A DNA stretch of 64,000 nucleotides from RGIG4097 sp045613765 (GCA_045613765.1 JAZLBO010000016.1:1-64000), one strand, 5' to 3'. Shown: positions 8,594-16,573, numbered from the stretch's first letter. Notes: a model not told the origin generated them from the sequence alone. Made by a program: numbers and translations.

Positions 8594-8622
8594 TTGCAAA
8601 ATTGAGCAAGTTTTGATATATT
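8594..8622 (+). promoter_or_regulatory. Promoter of tRNA-Gly/tRNA-Cys
   Basis: TTGCAA, 17 bases, TATATT with an extended TGA, ending about 30 bases before the first tRNA. Confidence 0.65.
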
Positions 8623-8652
8623 AATAAGGCAGTCCAAAAACAACCCACAAAT

Positions 8653-8727
8653 GCGGGAGTGACTCAGTGGTAGAGTGTCACCTTGCCAAGGTGAAAGTCG
8701 CGGGTCCGAATCCCGTCTCCCGCTCCA
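8653..8727 (+). tRNA. tRNA-Gly (GCC)
   Basis: A 75-base cloverleaf with acceptor GCGGGAG/CTCCCGC, anticodon loop giving GCC and encoded CCA. An identical copy lies at 52088-52162. Confidence 0.96.
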
Positions 8728-8737
8728 TAATAAAGAT

Positions 8738-8811
8738 GGCATCATAGCCAAGTGGTAAGGCAAGGGTCTGCAAAATCCTCATCCCCAGTTCAAGTCTGGG
8801 TGATGCCTCCA
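8738..8811 (+). tRNA. tRNA-Cys (GCA)
   Basis: A 74-base tRNA with acceptor GGCATCA/TGATGCC, anticodon loop CTGCAAA (GCA) and encoded CCA. It lies ten bases after tRNA-Gly in one transcript. Confidence 0.95.
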
Positions 8812-8812
8812 A

Positions 8813-8844
8813 AAATCCCGAACGAGCAAACGTTCGGGATTTTA
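8813..8844 (+). terminator. Terminator of the tRNA-Gly/Cys transcript
   Basis: Eleven-base stem AATCCCGAACG/CGTTCGGGATT with a 6-base loop and a short T run. Confidence 0.85.
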
Positions 8845-8872
8845 CTTATTAACTTTAACTACTCACTTTTCA

Positions 8873-8901
8873 TTGCCAAACAAATGAGTATGTGCTATAA
8901 T
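8873..8901 (+). promoter_or_regulatory. Promoter of the tRNA-Leu locus
   Basis: TTGCCA, 17 bases, TATAAT with extended TGC, the same elements as the asp23 promoter. It lies upstream of both the broken and the intact tRNA-Leu copies. Confidence 0.8.
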
Positions 8902-8965
8902 ACAACTCGACCAAATGGACAAACTGACACCACGCACATTTTTTATACCAAACTCAAACACAAAT

Positions 8966-9050
8966 GCCGGAATGGCGGAATAGGCAGATGCAAGGGGGAT
9001 GTTATCCCAGCGCCTGCGAGTTCAAACCAACATCCAGCGCACACAGAAAA
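8966..9050 (+). pseudogene. Truncated tRNA-Leu copy
   Basis: The first 27 bases or so (acceptor 5' strand and D arm) match the intact tRNA-Leu at 9073 almost exactly, but the anticodon arm is altered and no 3' acceptor strand pairs with GCCGGAA. A GAGTTCAAACC segment recalls a T arm. It is judged non-functional, probably left by a partial tandem duplication of about 107 bases. Confidence 0.7.
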
Positions 9051-9072
9051 GCGAAGAAAAAGACCAATAAAT

Positions 9073-9159
9073 GCCGGAATGGCGGAATAGGCAGACGCAA
9101 GGGACTTAAAATCCCTCGATGGCAACATCGTATCGGTTCGACCCCGATTTTCGGCACCA
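9073..9159 (+). tRNA. tRNA-Leu (TAA)
   Basis: An 87-base class II tRNA: acceptor GCCGGAA/TTTCGGC, anticodon stem AGGGA/TCCCT with loop CTTAAAA (TAA), variable arm CGATG/CATCG, T stem ATCGG/CCGAT and encoded CCA. Confidence 0.95.
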
Positions 9160-9163
9160 CGAA

Positions 9164-9195
9164 AACACCTATGCAATTTGCGTAGGTGTTTTTTT
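9164..9195 (+). terminator. Terminator after tRNA-Leu
   Basis: Stem AACACCTA/TAGGTGTT with the loop region TGCAATTTGCG, followed by T residues. Confidence 0.85.
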
Positions 9196-9199
9196 ATAA

Positions 9200-9525
9200 C
9201 CTGAGGCATATAAAATATAAAGGGCGTTGGTTGTGGACGGGTGGTGGTGTGGACGGTTGGTGTGGACGGGGTGTTGGTGTGGAAGGAGATATGTTGTGTT
9301 GAAGGGGGTTGTGCAGGGGGAAACATAGAAAAACCAATGAAAACCACCGAGATGAAAGGGAGAAAAGAGCAAAAAACTTGTGAAAACCCTCAAAAAAGCA
9401 TTGCAAAAACAAGAGTCACAGCAGAAAAAACCATACAAAAACCGAGAAAATGACTAAAAACACACCCCAAAACCCAAAAAAACAAGAAATAACACTGAAA
9501 AAGCAAGAAAAAATCAACTTTCGTC
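9200..9525. other. Gene-free GT-rich then A-rich stretch
   Basis: From about 9225 to 9320 the plus strand is almost only G and T, with irregular repeats of GTGTGGACGG. From about 9325 to 9510 it is A-rich. Short reading frames here have no family features, and no RNA gene is recognised. Confidence 0.5.
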
Positions 9526-9554
9526 TTGCATTTGCCTGCCTTATGTGCTATTAT
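9526..9554 (+). promoter_or_regulatory. Promoter of the EAL-like gene
   Basis: TTGCAT, 17 bases, TATTAT with an extended TGC. It leaves a leader of about 46 bases before the ATG at 9607. Confidence 0.7.
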
Positions 9555-9606
9555 ACTTATATGTATAAACTATTGTGCAGGCATACGCCTACGCATTAGG
9601 GGGATT

Positions 9607-11355
9607 ATGAGTTCAACAACATACGCAAAAAGAACACACTACAAGCCCATAGATTTTTTCTATCGTGCAGTCGTTGATTCCAAAACCAAGAAAGTTGAGT
9701 TTGTGGATGCTTTCCAGATACTCAATGACAGATATCTTGGTCGAATGAGCGTCTGCAATTATTTTTTTATTGCAGAAAATTCAGTCCGTATAAACGAACT
9801 TAACATTATCGCCCTTGACGAGTTGAAGAACTATCATCTCGTTATGCGTGAGAATTTCCTTATCCCCGAAAAAGTGACCTACAGCCTTCCCATCACAACA
9901 CGTTTTCTTGAAAAGGACACAGAGTTTGAAGTGCTTGTGGCATCATTGAAAGAAAACGGCTATAAAAAGGGCAGTCTTGTCATATCATTCAATAGCACAA
10001 CTCTTATGCGCCTTGATGCAGAAGCCAAAAAGAGATACGATCGTTTGCGTCGTATGGGCTACAAGACTTGCGTCAACGGATTTGGCGAGGAGTTCAACTC
10101 ATTGGACGTCTTTGCAAGATACACCTTTGACTATTTGAGATTGGAAGCAAGTTACTTTGATAGCACAGCCCCCAAGAAGAAGATCTTGAATATGCTTGTC
10201 AAACACTGCAAGGCAAACAAGATTGGTCTTATCATGGAAGGTGTTGACAGTCCTGCTCAAAATGCAAGATTCAAAAAAGAAGGAGTGAAGTTTATCACAG
10301 GCAAAGCAGTGAGCAAACTTTCACGCTATGTCACCAACGATCTCTTGAACATTGCAGAACCCACAGGCGAAAAGAAAGAAGCCCTCTTGAAGAAACTTGA
10401 AAAGGACCTTCAAGAACAAGATAGGAAGGAACAAGCCGAATATGATGCATTGGTGCAACTTGCCAAGGAAAAGGCAAAGCAAGATGCAGCCAGTGGCAAA
10501 GTCTCTCCCGTTGCACCCCGTCCGGAACTTATCAAGAGCCCCTATCAAGTGCGACTTGAACAACAAAAGCAAATTGCAAAGCGTGCAGCAATGCAAAGAG
10601 CAACCCTTGCCCCCGACAGCAAAAAGAAAGACGGCAAGGGAATCACTGCAGACACCGACAAGTTGGACAAACTTGCAGGGGAATACAGTCACAACGGACT
10701 TGACGGACAAATTGGTGACGGCATGGGCTTTGGTGGATTTGGTGGCGCACCTGTGATCCACACCCACGAAGAAGAACAAAAGGTTGAAAAGGCAGAAAAG
10801 CCCAAAACCGAACCAAAACCCAAAAAATCGACAAAACCTGCCAACCCGGTGGGAAGAATAGAACCTCAAAAGCCCAAGAAAGACATCATTGCAGACACCA
10901 AGAAGATGGACAAACTCACAGGCGAATATAGTGGCCGTAGCAGTCTTGACCAACAACTTGGCATGAGTGGCGCAATGGGTGGATTTGGAGTGACGTTGAC
11001 CTTTGGAGATGAAGAAAGTGGCGAGCAAATGACAGGTCACTACAACGAAAAGGGACAATGGATTGACGAAGACGGCTATATCTACAACGGCTACTTTGAC
11101 GAAAAAGGGGAGTGGAAGGATTATGAAACCTTCAACTCACAAGAAGAAGGCAGTTACAATGACCAAGGTCAATGGGTGGATAAAGACGGCAGAGTCTATG
11201 ACGGCTACTTTGATGAAAATGGCAGATGGATAGACTACACCTACGTCAACGAAAAAGGCGAAACCGTGGACAACGGCTACTTTGATAAAAAAATCGGCAA
11301 ATGGATGCCCTTTGGATATTTTGACGAGAACGGCATTTGGCGTGAGTACAAATAA
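9607..11355 (+). CDS. Degenerate EAL-domain protein with tail repeats
   Basis: A 582-residue protein. Residues 1-240 resemble an EAL (c-di-GMP phosphodiesterase) fold: YKTCVNGFGEEFNSLDVF corresponds to the DDFG region, FDYLRLE to DYLKID and IGLIMEGVDS to VVAEGVET. The EAL signature and the catalytic acidic residues are not seen, so it is probably a binding or scaffold domain. After a Lys/Gln-rich linker (250-340), two copies of an ADTxKxDKLxGEY plus Gly-rich unit start at about residues 345 and 425. From about 478 to the end there are repeats of the form YxGYFDExGxW. Start chosen at 9607 because AGGGGGA lies just before it. No transmembrane segment is seen. It heads the SipW/AAA+ island. Confidence 0.6.
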   Translation: MSSTTYAKRTHYKPIDFFYRAVVDSKTKKVEFVDAFQILNDRYLGRMSVCNYFFIAENSVRINELNIIALDELKNYHLVMRENFLIPEKVTYSLPITTRFLEKDTEFEVLVASLKENGYKKGSLVISFNSTTLMRLDAEAKKRYDRLRRMGYKTCVNGFGEEFNSLDVFARYTFDYLRLEASYFDSTAPKKKILNMLVKHCKANKIGLIMEGVDSPAQNARFKKEGVKFITGKAVSKLSRYVTNDLLNIAEPTGEKKEALLKKLEKDLQEQDRKEQAEYDALVQLAKEKAKQDAASGKVSPVAPRPELIKSPYQVRLEQQKQIAKRAAMQRATLAPDSKKKDGKGITADTDKLDKLAGEYSHNGLDGQIGDGMGFGGFGGAPVIHTHEEEQKVEKAEKPKTEPKPKKSTKPANPVGRIEPQKPKKDIIADTKKMDKLTGEYSGRSSLDQQLGMSGAMGGFGVTLTFGDEESGEQMTGHYNEKGQWIDEDGYIYNGYFDEKGEWKDYETFNSQEEGSYNDQGQWVDKDGRVYDGYFDENGRWIDYTYVNEKGETVDNGYFDKKIGKWMPFGYFDENGIWREYK

Positions 11356-11409
11356 CTTTCTCAATAAGCAAGCATTCACTCGTAAACAAACACAAACAAA
11401 TAGGAAACT

Positions 11410-12612
11410 ATGACTGAAGAAATCAGAGAAAATCTCAATCCTTTAGAAAATGACACGGCTGATATGGGCAGTGCAGAAAATGTAGGCGAACAACCTGCAA
11501 AGTCTGCCAAACCCAAAAAGACAAAAGCCCACCGTATGACAAAGGAAGAAAAACAAGCAGCACGTGAGGCAGCAAAGAACAAGTCCAAAGCCCAAAAGGC
11601 ATGGGAAGACAGTATTGTTGCCAACAAGCGTGTCAAGAGAGAGGAACTCAATCGCAAATTGAAGAAAGCGATGTTGGTTCTTCTGATTTTCTCATTGGTT
11701 ATAACATCAACGGTGTACGTTATGTTGCTCTTTATTGATGCCAACAACATCCGTATCACAGCAACGTCAACACAAGAGAAGTCCATCTCATTGTCCTTTG
11801 ACAAAGTGCATTGGAGCCCCTACCTTGACGTAGATGGCCCCGACAATATGTGGAACATCAGTTATAATCCTCTCTACAACACCGAAACAATACCCCCCAG
11901 CTTTGACTATATCACAAAGACACTCCAAGAAGGTGGCGAGGCAAACCTCATCAAAAAAGCAGACGGAGATGAGCAACTCAGTGGCAACCACTCAAGAGCC
12001 AACGTCATTGAATTCTGTTTCTACTTGCGCAATAGTGGAGAAATTGCAGTGCCTTATTCCTTTGAAATGGCACTTGAAAGCAACGATAAAGGTCTTGAAG
12101 ACAGCATAAGAGTCATCTGGGCAAGCCACTATATCGGCACAAACGCAGATAGAGAAGACAGACCTCAAACATCAGTCAACTGCTATGCATCACTCTCAGA
12201 TGATGCAAGACTTGCATATAATAAAATCGGCGCCAACGGCATAGAATATGACGGTGGTGTGGAAAAGGTCGCATACCCCCAAGGTGCAGAAAGATGGACG
12301 AGCGAGCAACTTCAAATGTATGAAGTAGGCAAGGAGTCCACTTATGACGGTGGCTGGCAAGACGTCAACTTCAAAGACGGTACAGGCACAACCATTTATG
12401 ATGACTTGGATCAATATCTCAATGCAGTCGGCTACGTCAACACAACACCCTTCTACAATGATGAATATGTCTTGAAGGAAACAAGTTATCTCGACACAGC
12501 CGAAACAGTCTGCATCTACGTGTGCGTGTGGATCGAAGGCAGTGACTACGATTGCGTCGATAGCGCTCTCGGCGGATATGTAACATTGTCGGTGAAATTC
12601 ACCGCAATGTAA
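11410..12612 (+). CDS. Membrane-anchored exported protein related to SipW-type substrates
   Basis: A 400-residue protein with a charged cytoplasmic N terminus of about 75 residues (Lys/Ala-rich, coiled-coil-like), one transmembrane helix at about residues 77-99 and an extracellular domain to the C terminus. The end (VCVWIEGSDYDCVDSALGG) closely parallels the TasA-like protein encoded at 13316 (IYIAGSDSDCVNGALNG), so the two exported domains are probably related. A short AGGAAA ribosome site precedes the ATG. It follows the EAL-like gene by 54 bases and may share its transcript. Function is unknown; a surface or fibre-associated anchor is inferred from the neighbours. Confidence 0.6.
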   Translation: MTEEIRENLNPLENDTADMGSAENVGEQPAKSAKPKKTKAHRMTKEEKQAAREAAKNKSKAQKAWEDSIVANKRVKREELNRKLKKAMLVLLIFSLVITSTVYVMLLFIDANNIRITATSTQEKSISLSFDKVHWSPYLDVDGPDNMWNISYNPLYNTETIPPSFDYITKTLQEGGEANLIKKADGDEQLSGNHSRANVIEFCFYLRNSGEIAVPYSFEMALESNDKGLEDSIRVIWASHYIGTNADREDRPQTSVNCYASLSDDARLAYNKIGANGIEYDGGVEKVAYPQGAERWTSEQLQMYEVGKESTYDGGWQDVNFKDGTGTTIYDDLDQYLNAVGYVNTTPFYNDEYVLKETSYLDTAETVCIYVCVWIEGSDYDCVDSALGGYVTLSVKFTAM

Positions 12613-12800
12613 TGTGCAGGCATCTTGCCTGCAATGAATTGCAACCTCTCGGTTGCATGAATTGCCTACGGCATGAATTGACACTGCGTGTCATTGTGGT
12701 TGCAATTCAATTCATGGAACGAAGTGAGAAATCATGGAGCGCCAGCGAGAAATCATGACGTGTCAACGTCAATTCATGGAGCGATAGCGAGAAACTTCCC
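12612..12800. repeat. Variable-hairpin array (copy 1)
   Basis: A string of short inverted repeats separated by a constant TGAAT/ATTCA-type spacer. Examples: TGCAGGCA/TGCCTGCA, GCAACC/GGTTGC, TGCC/GGCA, GACAC/GTGTC and GACGT/ACGTC. Stem sequences differ from unit to unit, yet each remains self-complementary. Orientation switches within the array. Related arrays lie at 14876, 15111, 16513 and 16707. Confidence 0.75.
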
Positions 12801-13161
12801 GTCGCAAGCCAATTCAACACTCGCCACAATCTGTTGACAAACTCTCTCAAAAAAATTTGTGAATTTTTTTGAAAATAAAAAAACTTAAAAAATATTTTTT
12901 GCACACGTGTCTATGCACTTTCGCCCACACACGTATGTATATGTGTGACACCCGTGTGTATGTACATTGTATACAAAATACACTTATTCCTTGATAAAAA
13001 GGACAAAATGTGGATAAACATCCATTATGCAAAACAAAATTGCATAAAGATGAATAAAGCCAAAACTGAATAAAAACTCTATTTTCCACAAAATTCCAAC
13101 AAAAAATGTGGATAAAAAGAGTAGAAAATATATAAAAAACAAAAAAAAATAAAATTTGGTA
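12801..13161. other. AT-rich gene-free region upstream of the TasA-like gene
   Basis: Very A/T-rich sequence with A and T tracts and short GTGTG/CACAC runs near 12900-12970. No open frame or RNA gene is recognised. It may be a curved-DNA or regulator-binding zone upstream of the promoter at 13162. Confidence 0.4.
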
Positions 13162-13190
13162 TTGACAAATCAACCCAACTTTTATACAAT
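13162..13190 (+). promoter_or_regulatory. Strong promoter of the TasA-like gene
   Basis: TTGACA, 17 bases, TACAAT. The leader is about 120 bases and carries a small GCATG/CATGC hairpin just before the AAGGAGAG ribosome site. Confidence 0.8.
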
Positions 13191-13315
13191 ATTAGTGCAT
13201 AAGGGCAACTGTATTATTGCATCCCACCACTGATTATTCAGTTTTATGCACACTCAACTCGATTCAAACCAAAAAAATAAAGCATGAAAACATGCGAAAT
13301 AAGGAGAGAATTTTT

Positions 13316-14311
13316 ATGAAAAAGAAAGGATTGATCATTGCAACAATCGTGATGGTGCTCGTGCTTGCAGTTTCACTCACAACAGCAACATACGCATGGT
13401 TCACAGTCGCATCTGTTACAACAATCGATGGATTTAACGTAAGTGTTGTTCCTGGTACTGATGTCAACATTGGTGTCAAAAAGAACAATAAATACGAAGC
13501 AAGTCCTAACACAGGTATGTTCTATTATGGATCAGTAGAATACACACCCGCAACTGCTGGTACGCTCGGTTTGGGTGAATGGGGTGGCGCAAATGCAAAC
13601 GAAGGTCTCGGTGCAAAAGTTGACCACGTCATTGAATGGGGCGAACAAAGCATGGCAGTTGGTGTTACAACAGAAACTACACTTGCAGCAGCAACAGTTG
13701 GCAACACAGGTCTTTGGTCACACACATCTGGCAAGACTGCTATCGCAGCAAATGGTGAAAACCATACATCAATTGATGTTACATCTGAAGATGCACACTT
13801 GGCAGTTGCAAATGATGACTATGCATACCTCTTCCTTGGTGTTCAACCTACAAAGGAACTTTCAACAAATACCCTTGTCATTCTTCTTGATGCATCAGCA
13901 AACACTACAGCAAACGTTGGTATTCTTTCAGCAATCCACGTCGCATATAGAGTCAATGGTGGAGCAATTGTTGATGATGAGTTCGTAGAAAACGCATGGT
14001 ATGAAGTCGATCTTTGTGGCGAAAGTGTCCATTACGATAGCCCTCTTAGTGCACTCACACTCTCTATTGCAGACGACACCATTGCAAACGCATACAAGAC
14101 ATCATATTCACAAGATGGCGGCAAGACACCTGCAACTCTTCCTACAAAGGGTGCATATCTTCCTATCGAACTTGATGGAACAGCAATGCTTATCTCACAA
14201 GTAGAAATCGTAATCTACATTGCAGGTTCAGATAGTGACTGCGTCAACGGTGCACTCAATGGTGCAAGCGGCAACATCCAAATCTTCTTCGCAACAGAAG
14301 CAAAAGCATAA
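13316..14311 (+). CDS. TasA/camelysin-like surface protein with SipW-type signal peptide
   Basis: A 331-residue exported protein. The N terminus (MKKKG, a hydrophobic core, then ATYAWFT at residues 24-30) is the signature of SipW-dependent signal peptides, in which cleavage follows TYA. In Bacillus such proteins (TasA, TapA, camelysin) form biofilm fibres or cell-surface proteases. The mature part is rich in Thr, Ala and Asn, and its C terminus carries the GSDxDCVxGAL motif shared with the protein encoded at 11410. Start chosen at 13316: AAGGAGAG lies upstream and the longer frame adds only leader sequence. Its own consensus promoter and terminator indicate high, independent expression. The two SipW-like peptidases encoded nearby are its likely processing enzymes. 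Confidence 0.75.
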   Translation: MKKKGLIIATIVMVLVLAVSLTTATYAWFTVASVTTIDGFNVSVVPGTDVNIGVKKNNKYEASPNTGMFYYGSVEYTPATAGTLGLGEWGGANANEGLGAKVDHVIEWGEQSMAVGVTTETTLAAATVGNTGLWSHTSGKTAIAANGENHTSIDVTSEDAHLAVANDDYAYLFLGVQPTKELSTNTLVILLDASANTTANVGILSAIHVAYRVNGGAIVDDEFVENAWYEVDLCGESVHYDSPLSALTLSIADDTIANAYKTSYSQDGGKTPATLPTKGAYLPIELDGTAMLISQVEIVIYIAGSDSDCVNGALNGASGNIQIFFATEAKA

Positions 14312-14340
14312 TTAAAATTAATCTAATCTAAAAAAATAAA

Positions 14341-14367
14341 AAAGAGAGCTTCGGCTCTCTTTTTTTT
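14341..14367 (+). terminator. Terminator of the TasA-like gene
   Basis: Stem AAAGAGAGC/GCTCTCTTT closed by a TTCG tetraloop and followed by T residues. Confidence 0.9.
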
Positions 14368-14398
14368 ACCCCAAAATCCCCCTCAAATCAATCCACAA

Positions 14399-14451
14399 AA
14401 AGGCTCCCTCCGAGAGGGGGCTGTCACAAAGTGACTGGGGGAGAGCACGAA
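14399..14451. repeat. Short copy of the CTCCCTCCGAG palindromic element
   Basis: Contains GGCTCCCTCCGAGAGGGGGC, then a variable hairpin TCAC-AAA-GTGA, then CTGGGGGAGAG. In the full-length copies at 14544, 14981 and 16574 the same frame holds a different hairpin, TTCC-GTA-GGAA. Confidence 0.75.
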
Positions 14452-14543
14452 ATAAAGCAACTCCTTCCTCATGAAAAAGCCTTCCTCCGGGAGGAAGGTG
14501 TCATTGCAAAGGCAATGACGAAAGGAGAGTGCGAAACAAAAAA

Positions 14544-14671
14544 CTCCTTCCGTCACGATATCCATCGTGCCACCTCCCTCAAAGATGGAGGCATAAAAGG
14601 ACAAAATAAACTCCACAAAAAGGCTCCCTCCGAGAGGGGGCTGTTCCGTAGGAACTGGGGGAGAACACGAA
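14544..14671. repeat. Dispersed palindromic element, copy 1 (about 128 bases)
   Basis: Begins CTCCTTCCGTCACG, contains hairpin CACGAT/ATCGTG, then CCTCCCTC-AAAGA-TGGAGG, then GGCTCCCTCCGAGAGGGGGC with the TTCCGTAGGAA hairpin, and ends GGGGGAGA. It is nearly identical to the copies at 14981 and 16574. The 14452-14543 stretch before it holds a diverged relative with AAGCCTTCCTCCGGGAGGAA. Confidence 0.8.
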
Positions 14672-14812
14672 GAAAATATACTATTTCTTGGTGTATTTTC
14701 AATGATATCCACCATAGGTGGATGAAATCACTCCGTGATGAAATCTTGCCTTGCAAGATGATATCTGCCCACGGCAGGTTGCGGTACAATTTATCCCACC
14801 CAACCCCCCCTT

Positions 14813-14875
14813 TTTCAGTTGTTTGCAATCTGCAATCAACTGATTTTTTTATTCTTTCTCGCTGTCGCTCCATGA
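14813..14875. repeat. Copy of the Fic-gene terminator repeat
   Basis: Hairpin CAGTTG/CAACTG followed by T residues and TATTCTTTCTCGCT. The same arrangement, with a changed loop, follows the Fic gene at 16121. Confidence 0.65.
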
Positions 14876-14979
14876 TTTGAATTGCAACCACAATGTGCCG
14901 TAGGCACAATTCATGCCGAAGGCAATTCATGACACTTTGTGTCAATTCATGCAACTTTGTTGCAATTCATTTATAATTG
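14876..14979. repeat. Variable-hairpin array (copy 2)
   Basis: Four hairpins (TGTGCC-GTA-GGCACA, TGCC-GAA-GGCA, TGACAC-TTT-GTGTCA, TGCAAC-TTT-GTTGCA) joined by the constant five-base spacer ATTCA. Confidence 0.8.
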
Positions 14980-14980
14980 A

Positions 14981-15109
14981 CTCCTTCCGTCACGATATCC
15001 ATCGTGCCACCTCCCTCAAAGATGGAGGCACAAAAGGACAAAATAAACTCCACAAAAAGGCTCCCTCCGAGAGGGGGCTGTTCCGTAGGAACTGGGGGAG
15101 AGTACGAAA
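14981..15109. repeat. Dispersed palindromic element, copy 2
   Basis: Near-identical to 14544-14671, including the CACGAT/ATCGTG and TTCC/GGAA hairpins. It sits between hairpin arrays 2 and 3. Confidence 0.8.
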
Positions 15110-15110
15110 A

Positions 15111-15205
15111 CTCACACCACAACGTGCCATAGGCACAATTCATGCCGAAGGCAATTCATGAAGGCCTGCCTTCAATTCATGCAACTTTGTTGCAATTCAT
15201 TTCAT
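15111..15205. repeat. Variable-hairpin array (copy 3)
   Basis: Hairpins TGTGCC-ATA-GGCACA, TGCC-GAA-GGCA, TGAAGGC-CT-GCCTTCA and TGCAAC-TTT-GTTGCA, each separated by ATTCA. Confidence 0.8.
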
Positions 15206-15214
15206 TTCGATATA

Positions 15215-15243
15215 TTGATTTTTGTGATATTGTGTGATAAAAT
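15215..15243 (+). promoter_or_regulatory. Promoter of the Fic gene
   Basis: TTGATT, 17 bases, TAAAAT with an extended TGA. The -10 ends nine bases before the ATG and there is no Shine-Dalgarno, so the mRNA leader would be only about three bases. Confidence 0.6.
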
Positions 15244-15252
15244 AACTTTGTT

Positions 15253-16101
15253 ATGATAAAGACTTCAATTCGATTTTTTGACGATATTCCTGTCCGTGCC
15301 GTTTGGGATGAAAATGATTTCAAATGGTATTTTTGTGCTGTCGATATTGTTGAGGCATTGACAAATAGTACTGCACCAAGAAAATATTGGAACACTCTTA
15401 AATCTCGAAATCCTCAGTTGTCCTCAATTTGTGGACAACTGAAATTGACTGCACGAGATGGCAAGGCATATCTTACGGACGTTGTTGATGACAATGGTGT
15501 AAACACCATTGTATCCGTATTGCCAAGCAAAAAATCTGCAATTTTCATCAAATGGTTGCAAGCAATGGGCACGTCAATTGATGAGCAAAGCAAGGCAAAA
15601 GCATATTCACTTTTTGAAAGTGGGGTCATTGAAACTGTTGAGATTGGAACAGTCAAGGGGCTCAGGCAAATTCACGCATATATCTTTGGTGGATTGTATG
15701 ATTTTGCAGGGCAGATACGCACTATGAATATAGCCAAAGGTGGTTTTGCCTTTGCCAATATACAATATTTGGAAGATACTTTACACAACGTTGAAAACAT
15801 GCCTGAAAGCACTTTTGATGAGTGTGTAGAGAAGTATGTTGAAATGAATATTGCACATCCTTTCCGTGAAGGAAATGGAAGAACAACACGAATTTGGTTG
15901 GATTTGATTTTGAAGAAAAATCTTGCACTATGCATTGATTGGAGCAAAATTGACAAAACTCAATATCTCGATGCGATGAAAAAAAGTGTTGTTGATTCCA
16001 CTGAAATATATGGTCTTCTTAAATCTGCATTGACAGATAAGATTGCAGATCGAGAACTGTTTATGAAAGGTGTCGATTACTCCTACTATTACGAAGAATA
16101 A
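15253..16101 (+). CDS. Bro-N/Fic-domain protein
   Basis: A 282-residue fusion. Residues 1-110 resemble a phage-type Bro-N DNA-binding domain (VRAVWDENDFKWYFCAVDIV). Residues 130-260 are a Fic AMP-transferase-type domain with GQIRTMNIAKGGFAF and the catalytic loop HPFREGNGRTTR, matching HPFxxGNGRxxR. The C terminus ends GVDYSYYYEE, which matches the class III inhibitory pattern SxxxE(G/N) except that the final Gly/Asn is Glu. It probably modifies a host protein by nucleotidyl transfer under autoinhibition. No antitoxin gene is adjacent. It is flanked on both sides by palindromic repeats, suggesting insertion into the island. Confidence 0.8.
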   Translation: MIKTSIRFFDDIPVRAVWDENDFKWYFCAVDIVEALTNSTAPRKYWNTLKSRNPQLSSICGQLKLTARDGKAYLTDVVDDNGVNTIVSVLPSKKSAIFIKWLQAMGTSIDEQSKAKAYSLFESGVIETVEIGTVKGLRQIHAYIFGGLYDFAGQIRTMNIAKGGFAFANIQYLEDTLHNVENMPESTFDECVEKYVEMNIAHPFREGNGRTTRIWLDLILKKNLALCIDWSKIDKTQYLDAMKKSVVDSTEIYGLLKSALTDKIADRELFMKGVDYSYYYEE

Positions 16102-16120
16102 AATTTCAAGCAATAAAATT

Positions 16121-16157
16121 TCAGTTGTTTGCAATCTGCCGACAACTGATTTTTTTT
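16121..16157 (+). terminator. Terminator of the Fic gene
   Basis: Stem TCAGTTGT/ACAACTGA with a 13-base loop followed by eight T residues. Confidence 0.8.
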
Positions 16158-16159
16158 AT

Positions 16160-16500
16160 TTTTTCTCGCTATATGGAACTTTGGATTTGCGAGTGTCAAG
16201 GGTACGAGCAATAGAAAAGTGGTGTTACGGCAAGTTCGCGGGGTACTTATACAAGCACTTACTCATTTGAAGACGGAACGCGAGCCACAGGGTGGCGAGA
16301 AAGCGAGTGCCAAGCACCAGACAAAAGTACGCCAGCCACTTGGGGATCCTATTTTTCCCACCCAAGTGGCAAGTGACATAATGAGTGGAATATCCCTAAT
16401 GTGCGCGCGCCGAGTGTTGCCCCTGCCCGCAGGGCTTTGCGGTAGGCAAATGGGGGGAAACCCATGGGGTAGGGGGGGGGATAATAAATTGACATGTTCG
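16160..16500. other. GC-richer orphan segment with long hairpin and G run
   Basis: Composition differs from its surroundings. It includes GCCACTTGGG/CCCAAGTGGC (about 16333-16370), GCCCTG/CAGGGC near 16421-16436 and a run of nine G at about 16474-16482. Open frames here have no recognisable domains. It could be decayed mobile DNA; no function is assigned. Confidence 0.4.
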
Positions 16501-16512
16501 CACTCACTCAAT

Positions 16513-16570
16513 CACACCACAATGTGCCATAGGCACAATTCATGCAACTCTGTTGCAATTCATTTATAAT
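16513..16570. repeat. Variable-hairpin array (copy 4)
   Basis: Hairpins TGTGCC-ATA-GGCACA and TGCAAC-TCT-GTTGCA with the ATTCA spacer. The second loop differs (TCT instead of TTT) from the other copies. Confidence 0.75.
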
Positions 16571-16573
16571 TGA

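Noticed and set aside
8966..9050. Functional tRNA upstream of tRNA-Leu
   Set aside because: The 3' half cannot form an acceptor stem with GCCGGAA and the anticodon stem has a mismatch.
9241..9453. 70-residue reading frame in the GT-rich region
   Set aside because: It is low-complexity, has no homology features and is entirely explained by the biased base composition.
14431..14880. 149-residue frame across the palindromic repeats
   Set aside because: It simply translates the repeat elements; the same peptide fragments recur at other copies.
16219..16569. 116-residue frame in the orphan segment
   Set aside because: No domain features, runs into a repeat array, and no ribosome site.
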